From positions 1 to 40,824 of the forward strand of contig NZ_PEBS01000052.1 in NCBI RefSeq assembly GCF_002869965.1: a stretch of DNA of 40,824 nucleotides, read 5' to 3'. Made by a program: the position numbers and the translations under genes. Shown here in pieces: positions 1-7,315 of the stretch. The notes below the pieces were generated by a model. The model worked only from the letters and a program-made list of their open reading frames with translations, was not told where the DNA came from and searched no databases. The stretch is from Janthinobacterium sp. ROICE36 (GTDB lineage: Bacteria; Pseudomonadota; Gammaproteobacteria; Burkholderiales; Burkholderiaceae_D). The stretch's first letter is position 1; the number at the start of each line of letters is the position of its first letter.

Positions 1-1
1 T

Positions 2-91
2 AGCAAGAAGTGGACGATGCCAATACGGGACTGGAAAGCGGCACTGAACCGCTTCGCCATCCAGTTTGAAGACCGGGTACCGCAGACTTAA
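2..91 (+). CDS. IS256-family transposase, C-terminal end (partial)
   Basis: The reading frame enters from the left edge of the window and ends at TAA 89-91. The visible residues contain KKWTMPIRDWKAALNRFAI and end in FEDRVPQT. This is the characteristic tail of IS256-family DDE transposases, where a W-x-M-P-I-x-D-W-x-x-A-L-N-x-F segment precedes the C-terminus. Only 29 residues are visible, so intactness of the rest of the element cannot be judged. The sequence just after the stop looks like the element's terminal repeat, which fits a true IS end rather than a random fragment. The family assignment rests on recalled motif similarity. Confidence 0.7.
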   Translation, partial: SKKWTMPIRDWKAALNRFAIQFEDRVPQT

Positions 92-97
92 ACGAAA

Positions 98-126
98 AAC
101 CGTTTACACAGAATTCAGTACACCCC
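98..126. repeat. Probable right terminal end of the IS256-family element
   Basis: Immediately after the transposase stop lies an AT-richer segment containing GTTTACACAGAATTCAGTAC followed by a run of C. IS256-family elements end in inverted repeats of this flavour a few tens of bases past the transposase stop. The left end lies outside the window, so the inverted-repeat partner and target-site duplication cannot be checked. Confidence 0.45.
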
Positions 127-144
127 CATTTAGGCGAGGAAACC

Positions 145-201
145 ATGGAACGCTTTGTGGACAAGCTCGGCATGGACCTCGGACGCGCTGCGAGCGCTTG
201 A
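145..201 (+). pseudogene. 18-codon gene remnant, possibly the start of a methyltransferase
   Basis: A good ribosome-binding sequence (GGCGAGG at about 132-138) precedes an ATG that opens an 18-residue frame, MERFVDKLGMDLGRAASA, ending at TGA 199-201. The pattern resembles the first residues of a group of class I SAM-dependent methyltransferases that begin with an FV-K-...-DLGAA-S-A helix. After the stop the similarity ends, so it looks like the truncated beginning of a gene cut by an IS-linked deletion. The match is short and from memory; a chance ORF is the main alternative. Confidence 0.25.
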
Positions 202-321
202 TGATCGACGCAGCAGCCGGCCTGGGGTAGGGACGCTGCCAACGACGGCAACCGGCCAATTCCGTTCCATTCCAGGCAGCGCCGCCTTTGTAAAAGGCCT
301 GGCGCTGCTCCCATTCTGTTG

Positions 322-346
322 TACAATCATTGAGAACGGTCGTGCT
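322..346 (+). promoter_or_regulatory. Promoter-like -10 and imperfect operator palindrome for the acyl-CoA operon
   Basis: A -10-like TACAAT (322-327) is followed by the 6-2-6 inverted repeat AGAACG-GT-CGTGCT (333-346, one mismatch) and a T-rich tract. The palindrome overlaps the expected transcription start, a position suited to a repressor such as the TetR-family proteins that often control acyl-CoA genes. No convincing -35 box at 16-18 bp spacing is visible, and no regulator gene lies next to it. Apart from this and the 18-codon remnant, 127-411 holds nothing recognisable. Confidence 0.3.
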
Positions 347-411
347 TTTTTGTGCGCTGAGCTTCCTTGCGTGCAGTCATCACGGCAACCGATAAGAACA
401 AGGAGACAGAC

Positions 412-1602
412 ATGGACCTGCATTACACGGCCGAGGAGACGGCGTTCCGCGACACGCTGCGCGCCTTCCTCGACACCCATCTGCCGGCGGACTTGCAGCG
501 CAAGGTGCGCCAGCATCTGCGTCTGAAGCGTGATGATTACGTGCGCTGGCATAAGATAGTCGCGCAGCAAGGCTGGGCCGCACCGGCCTGGCCCGTCGAA
601 CATGGCGGCACGGGCTGGACGGCCGTGCAGCGCCATATCTGGGAAGACGAGTGCGCGCGCGCCGCCACGCCGCCGATTTTGCCGTTCGGCATCAACATGG
701 TGGCGCCCGTCATCATGGCCTTCGCCAACGCCGAACAAAAAGCCTATTACTTGCCGCGCATCCTGAACTGCGACGACTGGTGGTGCCAGGGCTATTCGGA
801 GCCGGGCGCCGGTTCCGACCTTGCTTCCCTGAAAACCACGGCCCAGCGCGACGGCGAGCATTACATCGTGAATGGCCAGAAAACCTGGACCACCCTGGGC
901 CAGCACGCGGACATGATCTTTTGCCTGGTGCGCACGGATAGCACGGTGCGCAAGCAGGAAGGCATCACCTTCTTGCTGATCGACATGAAAACGCCGGGTA
1001 TCACCGTGCGCCCCATCATCATGCTCGATGAAGAACACGAAGTGAATGAAGTCTTTTTTGACAATGTGCGCGTGCCCGTCAGCAACCTGGTGGGCCAGGA
1101 AAACAAGGGCTGGACTTACGCCAAGTATCTGCTGGGGCACGAGCGCACGGGCATCGCCGCCGTGGGCCGCTCGAAGCGCGAGCTGACTTTCCTCAAGCAG
1201 CTGGCCATGCAGCAAACCAAGCGCGGCGCGCCGCTGCTGCACGATCCCGCCTTTGCCGCCAAGGTGGCCCACCTGGAAATCGAATTGATGGCGCTGGAAA
1301 TGACGGTCTTGCGTGTCATCAGTGAAGAAGGCAAGGGGCCGGGACCGCAGGCCTCGATGCTGAAGGTGCGCGGCTCGGAGCTGCAGCAGCAGCTGACGGA
1401 ACTGATGGTCGAAGCCATCGGCCCGCAAGCCTTGCCCTTCGATCCGGCATTTCTCGACGGCAGCGCGCCACACAGCGGAGGCGGCGAAGACCTGGCCGCG
1501 CCGCTGGCCGCGTACTACTTCAATTACCGCAAGACATCGATCTATGGCGGCTCGAATGAAATCCAGAAAAACATCATCACGCAGATGATCCTGGGCTTGT
1601 AA
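412..1602 (+). CDS. Acyl-CoA dehydrogenase (pimeloyl-CoA dehydrogenase large-subunit-like)
   Basis: A 396-residue FAD-dependent acyl-CoA dehydrogenase that would introduce an alpha-beta double bond into an acyl-CoA thioester. The start at 412 is chosen because AAGGAG (400-405) sits 6 nt upstream; a longer open frame to 367 has no better site. Visible motifs are GYSEPGAGSDLAS with following TW (substrate/FAD binding), the mid-domain FDNVRVP segment, and the C-terminal YGGSNEIQKNI. The usual YEGT glutamate position is glycine, so the catalytic base must lie elsewhere or in the partner. It is followed 16 nt later by a second, shorter acyl-CoA dehydrogenase, an arrangement typical of heteromeric pairs such as PimC/PimD. 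The true substrate cannot be read from sequence. Confidence 0.88.
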   Translation: MDLHYTAEETAFRDTLRAFLDTHLPADLQRKVRQHLRLKRDDYVRWHKIVAQQGWAAPAWPVEHGGTGWTAVQRHIWEDECARAATPPILPFGINMVAPVIMAFANAEQKAYYLPRILNCDDWWCQGYSEPGAGSDLASLKTTAQRDGEHYIVNGQKTWTTLGQHADMIFCLVRTDSTVRKQEGITFLLIDMKTPGITVRPIIMLDEEHEVNEVFFDNVRVPVSNLVGQENKGWTYAKYLLGHERTGIAAVGRSKRELTFLKQLAMQQTKRGAPLLHDPAFAAKVAHLEIELMALEMTVLRVISEEGKGPGPQASMLKVRGSELQQQLTELMVEAIGPQALPFDPAFLDGSAPHSGGGEDLAAPLAAYYFNYRKTSIYGGSNEIQKNIITQMILGL

Positions 1603-1618
1603 GCCAGAAGGAGACGAT

Positions 1619-2764
1619 ATGGACTTCCATTTTAATCAGGAACAGCAGCAATTTGCCGACGCGCTCAGGCGCTGGGTCGACAAAGATTACCCATTTGAAA
1701 CGCGCAAGCAGATCGTCCACTCGGCCACGGGCGTCTCTAGCGCTGCCTGGGCCACCCTGGCCGAGCTGGGCATGACGGCCTTGCCGCTGCCGGCCGGCGC
1801 GGGCGGCTTCGACGGCACGGCCGTCGACATGCTGCTGGTGATGCAAGAACTGGGCCGTGGCCTGGTGGTCGAACCGTATCTGGCCACCGTGCTGGGGGCG
1901 CGCTTTCTGACGCTGGCCGGCGGCCACGATGGCGTGCTGGAACAGGTTGCCAGCGGCAGCCTGACGCTGGCCTGCGCGCTGGGCGAGCGGCAGTCGCGCC
2001 ACGATATGCACGCTATCGCCACCACGGCCACCGCCAGCGGCGACGGTTTCGTGCTCGATGGCGAGAAAACCGTCGTCATCCATGGCGCGCAGGCGGGCGC
2101 CCTCATCGTCTCGGCGCGCAGCGGCGGCAGTCAGGATGAGACGGATGGCATTTCGCTGTTCCTCGTGCCCGCCGACGCGCCGGGCGTGAGCGTGCGCGAC
2201 TACCGCACCATCGATGGCCAGCGCGCCGCCACCGTCACCCTGGTGCAAGTGGTGCTGGGGCATGACGCCCTGATTGGTCAGGCGGGGCAGGGCTGGCCCG
2301 TGCTCGATGCAGCGCTCGACTATGGCGCCGCCTTGTTGTGCGCGGAAGCTGTGGGCGCCATGGATGCGATCTTTGCCGCCACCCTCGAGTACCTGAAGAC
2401 GCGCCAGCAGTTCGGCGCGCCGATCGGCAAATTCCAGGCCTTGCAGCACCGCATGGCCGACATGTTCATTCACCTGGAGCAGGCGCGTTCGATGGCCATG
2501 CTGGCCGCCGCCAAGGTCGATAGCGACGACGTGGCGGAGCGCCGTCGCACGGTGTCGGCCGCCAAGGCGAGAGTGGGACTGGCCGCCACCTTTGTCGGCC
2601 AGCAAGCCGTGCAATTGCATGGCGGCATGGGCGTCACCGATGAATTGCCTGCCGCCCATCATTTCAAGCGCCTCTCCATGATCGCCCTGACTCTGGGCGA
2701 TGTGGAGCACCATATCGAGCGCTTTATCGCCCAGCCGGGCTTTTTGCCGACGGAGACCGCATGA
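1619..2764 (+). CDS. Acyl-CoA dehydrogenase (pimeloyl-CoA dehydrogenase small-subunit-like)
   Basis: A 381-residue second acyl-CoA dehydrogenase with a perfect AAGGAG (1608-1613) ahead of ATG 1619. It shows the fold's C-terminal helices with YLKTRQQFGAPIG and QLHGGMGVTDELPAAH, but its middle region is weaker than in the preceding protein (no E-P-x-A-G-S-D loop). This is common for the small, partly degenerate partner in heteromeric dehydrogenases. Its stop overlaps the next start in ATGA (2761-2764), so it is translationally coupled to the MaoC gene. It probably forms an alpha-beta complex with the product of 412-1602 and acts in fatty, dicarboxylic or ring-cleavage acyl-CoA breakdown; which one is unknown. 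Confidence 0.85.
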   Translation: MDFHFNQEQQQFADALRRWVDKDYPFETRKQIVHSATGVSSAAWATLAELGMTALPLPAGAGGFDGTAVDMLLVMQELGRGLVVEPYLATVLGARFLTLAGGHDGVLEQVASGSLTLACALGERQSRHDMHAIATTATASGDGFVLDGEKTVVIHGAQAGALIVSARSGGSQDETDGISLFLVPADAPGVSVRDYRTIDGQRAATVTLVQVVLGHDALIGQAGQGWPVLDAALDYGAALLCAEAVGAMDAIFAATLEYLKTRQQFGAPIGKFQALQHRMADMFIHLEQARSMAMLAAAKVDSDDVAERRRTVSAAKARVGLAATFVGQQAVQLHGGMGVTDELPAAHHFKRLSMIALTLGDVEHHIERFIAQPGFLPTETA

Positions 2765-3258
2765 CCGCATTGACCGGAATCAAACCCAAGCACTGGTATT
2801 TCGAAGATTTTACGCAAGGACTGGAAATCGACCTGGGCCAGCGCCACGTGACGGAGGCGGAAATCATCGCCTTCGCCACGGATTTCGACCCGCAGCCCTT
2901 CCACGTCGACCATGCGGCCGCAGAAAAAACCATCTTCAAGGGCGTCATCGCCAGCGGCTGGCATACCTGCGGCATGATGATGCGCCTGGTGGTGGATAAT
3001 CTGCTCAAGCATTCGTCCAGCATGGGTTCGCCCGGTCTGGACAGCATCCGCTGGCTCAAACCCGTGCGCGCGGGCGATACCCTGCACCTGACCTATGAGG
3101 TCAAGGAAGTGCGGCCATCGACGTCGAAACCGGACCGTGGCATCGTCATTTCCGTGTGGAGCGTGCGCAACCAGCATGGCGAGGTGGTGACCACCGTCGA
3201 AGGCATGGGCATGTTCGGCCGCCGTCCGGTGGAACCAGTGGAGCAGCGCCATGCGTGA
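2761..3258 (+). CDS. MaoC-family dehydratase/hydratase (hot-dog fold)
   Basis: A 165-residue single hot-dog-domain protein. The MaoC signature is visible near residue 40: an F-A-T-D-F-D-P-Q-P-F-H-V-D stretch supplying the catalytic Asp/His pair, followed by GVIASGWHT, which forms the central hydrophobic helix. Members hydrate trans-2-enoyl-CoA, the product of the upstream dehydrogenases, giving the operon consecutive beta-oxidation steps. The start overlaps the previous stop (ATGA), and its own end overlaps the next MaoC gene by 8 nt. A role as a broad-specificity or ring-derived enoyl-CoA hydratase is inference from context. Confidence 0.85.
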   Translation: MTALTGIKPKHWYFEDFTQGLEIDLGQRHVTEAEIIAFATDFDPQPFHVDHAAAEKTIFKGVIASGWHTCGMMMRLVVDNLLKHSSSMGSPGLDSIRWLKPVRAGDTLHLTYEVKEVRPSTSKPDRGIVISVWSVRNQHGEVVTTVEGMGMFGRRPVEPVEQRHA

Positions 3259-3724
3259 TATCGCCGGCATCGCCGGTTTTCAAGCGCTGGCGGGACAGCA
3301 CGTGGCCGTTTCCGACTGGCTCACCATCACCCAGCAGCGCATCGATACCTTCGCCGACGCCACGGACGACCATCAATGGATACACGTCGATGTGGAGCGC
3401 TGCGCGCGCGAGTCGCCGTACGGTTGCACCGTGGCGCACGGTTTCCTGACCTTGTCGTTGCTGCCGGCCATGCTTGCGGGCGCCTTGCACATGGCCGGCA
3501 TCCGCATGGCCATCAACTACGGCTTGAACAAGGTACGCTTTCCCGCGCCTGTGCCCGTCGGCAGCCGTTTGCGCGCGCGGCTCGACATTCTTTCCGTCGA
3601 CGACCTGCCGGAAGGGGCACAAGTACACTGGGCCGTCACCATGGAGCGCGAGGGCGACACGAAACCCGTGTGCGTGGCGGAGTTTTTGATGCGTTGTTAT
3701 CCTGGTACGAGTTCGAATGGTTAG
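3251..3724 (+). CDS. MaoC-family hydratase, R-specific enoyl-CoA hydratase type
   Basis: A 157-residue hot-dog protein with a clear R-hydratase/NodN-like signature: F-A-D-A-T-D-D-H-Q-W-I-H-V-D (about residues 35-48, catalytic Asp and His) followed by T-V-A-H-G-F-L-T-L-S-L-L. GGAG at 3240-3243 precedes ATG 3251. It is the last gene of the operon. Having two different MaoC proteins next to two dehydrogenases suggests either two hydration steps or a heterodimeric hydratase, as known for some steroid side-chain enzymes. No thiolase, CoA ligase or 3-hydroxyacyl-CoA dehydrogenase is present in the window. Confidence 0.85.
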   Translation: MRDIAGIAGFQALAGQHVAVSDWLTITQQRIDTFADATDDHQWIHVDVERCARESPYGCTVAHGFLTLSLLPAMLAGALHMAGIRMAINYGLNKVRFPAPVPVGSRLRARLDILSVDDLPEGAQVHWAVTMEREGDTKPVCVAEFLMRCYPGTSSNG

Positions 3725-3750
3725 TATCTTTTATTCTGACTGTTCAGCAG

Positions 3751-3984
3751 CTAAATGTTGCGTTGACGGGTTGATTCCGCCATCTTGGTCAGACCGAGGT
3801 TGATAGCGTTAGCCAGGATCGCCGACAGTAGCAAGGTCTTGTCCTGAGCCTGCGCACTGCTTTTGAGGGGCACGAAGTGGCGGGTGAAGCCGGTCCGTTC
3901 ATCCACATCCACCAGCAGTTCGGTGATTTTGATGCGCGGCAGAAGACTGCCGGCCTGGTCGATGAGCAGGATGTGCGCATCCCC
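3751..3984 (-). pseudogene. Tn3-family transposase fragment
   Basis: On the minus strand one open frame reads RILLIDQAGSLLPRIKITEL, then LLVDVDERTGFTRHF, then KDKTLLLSAILANAINLGL and TKMAES, ending at TAG (3751-3753). The sequence WTGF/RTGFTRHF...LLxxILADAxNLGLxxMA is diagnostic of the catalytic part of Tn3-family transposases. The frame is bounded upstream by a stop at 3985-3987 and lacks both N- and C-terminal parts, so about 77 of roughly 1000 residues remain. It is a dead relic. It lies 28 bp from the 3' end of the methyltransferase, suggesting that the neighbouring cassette arrived on, or beside, a Tn3-type transposon. Confidence 0.75.
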
Positions 3985-4012
3985 CTAGGCCCTTGGTCGG
4001 TGCGGAACGCTC

Positions 4013-4708
4013 TTAATCAGGTTTCTGGTGACCAGCGATCCCCACCCAGCCACGAAAGGAAAAGGCGGCATAGAACAAAGCGACATCTACAAAACCGGCC
4101 TCACGCAACAGCGCTTCTTCCTCGGGGGGAGCGAGTAGCGACAGGCGTTCAGTCATCATCCTGCCTGTGTCTGTGGCCCTCGTCCAATCGAAGCCGGCTC
4201 GATCGCCGAACGCAACAGAGAGCTTCATCCACCGGCTAGGGTCAGGGCCGGGGGCCGAGTGACCAGCAATCACGATGCTAGCGCCAGGTTTCAGACGGTG
4301 GCGGATTTCACGCAAGGTATTCAGCCGCTCGCTTCGGTCGATGTGGTGGAGTGTGAGCAGGCATACTGCGCCGTCGAAGGGGCAGGCCGGCGCCTGATCA
4401 ACGGTCCCGTCCAACAGATCGATCCGGTCCGCGAATGGCATAACCGTCTGGCGCGCCAGGTTCAGCATAGCCGGTGAAGGATCCACACCGGTAAAACGCC
4501 AACCCGCTTGCGCTTCGGCCAATGCTTTGGTTTCCATTCCGCCTCCGGCGCCGACGACAAGAATATGTGCTGCATTGGGAGCTTGTTCGGCAAGAAGCAA
4601 CATCGTCATGCGATGGAGATCTACCAGTCCTGGCACTTTGCGAGGAGCATCATCCGTATAGGACGCGATAGCGCCCGAGTTAGCATAGGGCGAAGGTTTG
4701 TCGGTCAT
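4013..4708 (-). CDS. Class I SAM-dependent methyltransferase
   Basis: A 231-residue soluble methyltransferase. The start ATG 4708-4706 is preferred because GAGG lies 8-11 nt upstream; a longer in-frame extension would run into the preceding gene. Motif I is ILVVGAGGGMETKAL (SAM glycine loop), followed by the acidic FTGVDPSPAML and post-motif ALTLHHI-like CLLTLHHID. It is most like ubiE/methyltransf_12-type enzymes. The substrate is unknown. It starts 11 nt after the stop of the flavoprotein gene, so the two are surely co-transcribed. The pairing with a CPYC flavoprotein raises the possibility that it S-methylates a small thiol; that is inference only. Confidence 0.8.
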   Translation of the reverse strand: MTDKPSPYANSGAIASYTDDAPRKVPGLVDLHRMTMLLLAEQAPNAAHILVVGAGGGMETKALAEAQAGWRFTGVDPSPAMLNLARQTVMPFADRIDLLDGTVDQAPACPFDGAVCLLTLHHIDRSERLNTLREIRHRLKPGASIVIAGHSAPGPDPSRWMKLSVAFGDRAGFDWTRATDTGRMMTERLSLLAPPEEEALLREAGFVDVALFYAAFSFRGWVGIAGHQKPD

Positions 4709-4719
4709 TATATGTTCCC

Positions 4720-5610
4720 TCAAAAAATTAACGAGCGATGGATGGCCAGTGCGGCCATGACCCCGTCGGCGCACGCAAAAGTAACGGTGTGGCCCGAGCG
4801 TGTGATGTCGCCAGCGGCGAAGACGCCGGCGACATTTGTTGCTTTCATCTCGTCCACGGTGACACAGGGTCCCAACTGCCCAGCTTTGATTGCACAGCCG
4901 AGCTGTTCGGCGATGTCGCTGCTAAAGCGATACGGTGGGCCGATGAAGAGCGCGTCCAGCGGTTGCTCATTGCCGTTGCTGAGCCTGATTGCAAACGGCG
5001 CCGCATCCTCACCCACCAGACGTTCAATGGGCGCGGGTTCGATCGTGACACCCCGCCGCACGAGATCCGCAGCCGCGTCCTGCTCAATCGCGCCTCCATT
5101 GAGAAAGAAAGTCGTCGGCCCCCATTCAGGAATCAAAGAAGCCTGATGAACCGACATAGGCGAAAGGTTTAGCACGCCAAGCCGTTTCCCGTTGAATTCA
5201 TAGCCATGGCAATAGGGGCAGTGAATCACGGATTTACCCCAGCGCTCGGCCACGCCTGGAAGATCGGGCAGGATGTCTGTAATCCCGAATGCAAGTAGCA
5301 GCGTGGTGCCCGACACGACCTCACCTTTCGTCAACGTGACGCTGAAAGCGTTGTTTTCATGCACCGCGCCCACGGCCGCCTCGTCGACGAAACGTACTGT
5401 CGGGTAGGCTGCCACCTGGGCGCGCATGGTCGCGAGCATGGTCATGGGATCGCTGCCATCCTGGGCAAACACACCGTGTGAAGCGCTGGCGAAGCGGTTG
5501 CGGGGCGCGCGCGTGTCAAGAACGCACACTGAACGGCTCGCGCGCCCAAGATAGAGGGCGGCCGACAGCCCAGCGAAACTGCCCCCGATGATGATCGTGT
5601 CGTATCGCAC
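4720..5610 (-). CDS. Thioredoxin-reductase-like FAD oxidoreductase with CPYC centre
   Basis: A 296-residue flavoprotein starting at GTG 5610-5608 with AGGAG 6-7 nt upstream. It shows the N-terminal FAD Rossmann loop (IIIGGSFAGLSAALYLGRA, residues 6-24), a redox-active C131-P-Y-C134 followed by HGYE, and the C-terminal FAD motif GVFAAGDIT. In classical thioredoxin reductases the second nucleotide-binding loop reads GxGxxA, but here the equivalent stretch is GVLNLSPMSVHQA, so the NAD(P)H site looks degenerate. The Cxx-C-HGYE pattern recalls dithiol oxidases of the GliT/HlmI group, which use O2. It is transcribed divergently from an Rrf2 regulator and upstream of a methyltransferase. The physiological substrate is unknown. 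Confidence 0.82.
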   Translation of the reverse strand: MRYDTIIIGGSFAGLSAALYLGRASRSVCVLDTRAPRNRFASASHGVFAQDGSDPMTMLATMRAQVAAYPTVRFVDEAAVGAVHENNAFSVTLTKGEVVSGTTLLLAFGITDILPDLPGVAERWGKSVIHCPYCHGYEFNGKRLGVLNLSPMSVHQASLIPEWGPTTFFLNGGAIEQDAAADLVRRGVTIEPAPIERLVGEDAAPFAIRLSNGNEQPLDALFIGPPYRFSSDIAEQLGCAIKAGQLGPCVTVDEMKATNVAGVFAAGDITRSGHTVTFACADGVMAALAIHRSLIF

Positions 5611-5634
5611 TATAATCTCCTATTTTATAATCTC
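5611..5634. repeat. 9-bp direct repeat in the flavoprotein leader
   Basis: TATAATCTC occurs at 5611-5619 and again at 5626-5634, 15 bp apart (about one and a half helical turns). On the minus strand this covers the ribosome-binding site and leader of the flavoprotein gene. It may be a binding site that blocks translation or transcription, or just a small duplication. Confidence 0.3.
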
Positions 5635-5705
5635 TTGTTTCTGCGGTGCTGGATAGCAAGGCCTGAAGCGATGAAGAAGCAAGACCTAGATGACGCGTGG
5701 CAAGT

Positions 5706-5728
5706 CATGTATCTTTTAATGATACGTG
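5706..5728. promoter_or_regulatory. Putative Rrf2 operator (inverted repeat) in the divergent region
   Basis: CATGTATC (5706-5713) and GATACGTG (5721-5728) form an inverted repeat with 7 of 8 matching positions around a 7-bp AT-rich spacer. It lies between the divergently transcribed flavoprotein and Rrf2 genes, the expected place for an autoregulatory operator. Rrf2-family proteins bind AT-rich dyads of about this size. No biochemical evidence is available from sequence. Confidence 0.45.
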
Positions 5729-5792
5729 TCGAGGCATTTCATGTCAACGTCCACCGTAGCAGAGCAAGCATAGTCAAATGAAAGGTCACACG

Positions 5793-6224
5793 ATGAACAG
5801 AGACACGCGACTCTCTGACGTACTGCACGTCCTCCTGCACATGGACCAAGTCGACGAGCCGCTCACTTCCGAGGTGCTGGCGCGCAGCATGGGCACCAAC
5901 CCGGCCGTGTTTCGGCGCACCATGGCAGGGCTGCGCGATGCGAACTTGGTTCGCTCCGGCAAGGGACATGGCGGCGGGTGGCAACTGGCGCGTCCGTTAC
6001 ACGAGATCACGCTGCTAGCTATCTATGAGGCCCTCGGCCGCCCCAAGCTTTTCGCTATAGGCAATCGCAGCCGCCATTCGGACTGTCTGGTGGAGAAGAA
6101 CGTCAATGCCGTTATGGTGGCTACCATGGCTGATGCAGAAGCCGCTTTTGTCAAACGCTTTGGCGAGATTAAACTGGACGAGATCGCATCGCGACAGCCT
6201 GCCCCGGTGCATGCGCCGACATAA
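5793..6224 (+). CDS. Rrf2-family transcriptional regulator
   Basis: A 143-residue winged-helix regulator. ATG 5793 is chosen over ATG 5778 because AAAGG (5781-5785) sits 7 nt upstream of 5793. The N-terminal DNA-binding region is clear: LTSEVLARSMGTNPAVFRR, then LVRSGKGHGGGWQLAR, with the wing glycines typical of Rrf2. Only one cysteine is present (C98, in HSDCLVEKN). It therefore cannot carry a three-cysteine Fe-S cluster of the IscR/NsrR kind, and it resembles the YwnA/thiol-sensing subgroup. It probably represses the divergent flavoprotein-methyltransferase operon and itself through the dyad at 5706-5728, responding to oxidised or electrophilic thiol chemistry; this is inference. Confidence 0.82.
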   Translation: MNRDTRLSDVLHVLLHMDQVDEPLTSEVLARSMGTNPAVFRRTMAGLRDANLVRSGKGHGGGWQLARPLHEITLLAIYEALGRPKLFAIGNRSRHSDCLVEKNVNAVMVATMADAEAAFVKRFGEIKLDEIASRQPAPVHAPT

Positions 6225-6233
6225 GGCCCAGCG

Positions 6234-6249
6234 GAGGCGTTTTTGCCTC
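6234..6249. terminator. Small hairpin after the Rrf2 gene
   Basis: GAGGC-GTTTTT-GCCTC forms a 5-bp stem with a 6-nt loop, 10 nt after the regulator stop. There is no following T tract, so it is a weak terminator candidate. The rest of 6250-6400 shows no gene. Confidence 0.25.
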
Positions 6250-6400
6250 AGCGTTCCCGTTGATGACACAGCGGGAAATTGCTTGGACCGGAAATGGGCT
6301 TTCCTCGACGCTTGATTTAGCACTTTCCGCCCCCTCTTGTTGGCGCACTGGGATACGCTGTCGCGTTCGACGGATTATTGAGTGCGTCCGCTCACTCCCC

Positions 6401-7315
6401 CTACGACGCGCAATACCTGTCTCGTCCCGTATGCTTGGCGCGGTACAGCAGGGCATCGGCGGCGCGGATCAGGACGCTGGGGTCCATGCCTTCGGTGGGC
6501 ATGACGCTGGCCATGCCCAGGCTGACGGTGACGTGCGGGCCGACGCTGGACCTGGCGTGCGCGATGTGCAGGGCGCGCACTTCGTCCAGAATGCGCCGGG
6601 CCACCACTTCGGCCCCTTCGCGCGTTTCCTGCGGCAGCAGGATGATGAATTCCTCGCCGCCGTAGCGCGCCAGCAGGTCGGGCGGGCGCACGGCGCAGCG
6701 GCGCAGGGCGGCGCTCACCTGCTGCAGGCACAGGTCGCCCGCCTGGTGGCCATACGTATCGTTGTAATCCTTGAAATGGTCGATGTCGGCCATGATGAGG
6801 GCCATCGGCACGCCGTCGCGCGCGCAGCGCCGCCATTCGCTGTCCAGCGTGTCGTTGAAGCTGCGCCGGTTGGCCACGCCCGTCAGCGAGTCCGTTAGCG
6901 ACAGTTCGCGCATGGCGTCGGCTTGCCGCTTGATGGTCAGCTGGCTGCGCACGCGGGCCCGTACGACAGCCGCGTTGAACGGCTTCGTGATGAAGTCGAC
7001 GGCGCCCGCTTCCAGCGCCCGCGTCTCATCTTCGGGCTGGTTCAGGGCCGTGACGAAGATGACGGGAATGGCACAGAGGATGGCCGATTCGCGCAGCGCA
7101 TTGCACATGGCATAGCCATCCATGCCGGGCATGACGGCGTCGAGCAGGATCAGGTCGGGCAGTTGATTATGTGCAATTTCCAGCGCTTTCTCGCCGCTCA
7201 GGGCGAACAGCACCTCGTGTTCCTCGCGCAGCAACTGGTGCAGAATCTGAATGTTTTCCATGGCGTCATCGACGATGAGGATGCGCCCGTTCATGGCAAG
7301 GTTGGTCCAGCTCAC
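6401..7315 (-). CDS. Response regulator with GGDEF domain (diguanylate cyclase)
   Basis: A 304-residue REC-GGDEF protein that should make cyclic di-GMP from two GTP. The start GTG 7315-7313 overlaps the kinase stop as GTGA and is preceded by AGAGG, so coupling favours it over ATG 7294. The receiver has the acidic pair D16/D17, phosphoacceptor D59 (in LILLDAVMPGMDG) and K111 (FITKPF). The cyclase domain has the intact signature GGEEF (219-223) and the inhibitory RxxD site (RPPD, 210-213) exactly five residues before it, so activity with product inhibition is expected. Its cognate kinase is the hybrid kinase immediately upstream. If that kinase is truly broken, this cyclase may lack its normal input or be driven by another Hpt/kinase. 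Confidence 0.9.
   Translation of the reverse strand: MSWTNLAMNGRILIVDDAMENIQILHQLLREEHEVLFALSGEKALEIAHNQLPDLILLDAVMPGMDGYAMCNALRESAILCAIPVIFVTALNQPEDETRALEAGAVDFITKPFNAAVVRARVRSQLTIKRQADAMRELSLTDSLTGVANRRSFNDTLDSEWRRCARDGVPMALIMADIDHFKDYNDTYGHQAGDLCLQQVSAALRRCAVRPPDLLARYGGEEFIILLPQETREGAEVVARRILDEVRALHIAHARSSVGPHVTVSLGMASVMPTEGMDPSVLIRAADALLYRAKHTGRDRYCAS

Noticed and set aside
155..526. Plus-strand ORF overlapping the start of the acyl-CoA dehydrogenase
   Set aside because: Runs through IS-flanking and promoter sequence, Arg/Ser-rich, no family features, and overlaps a well-supported gene in another frame.
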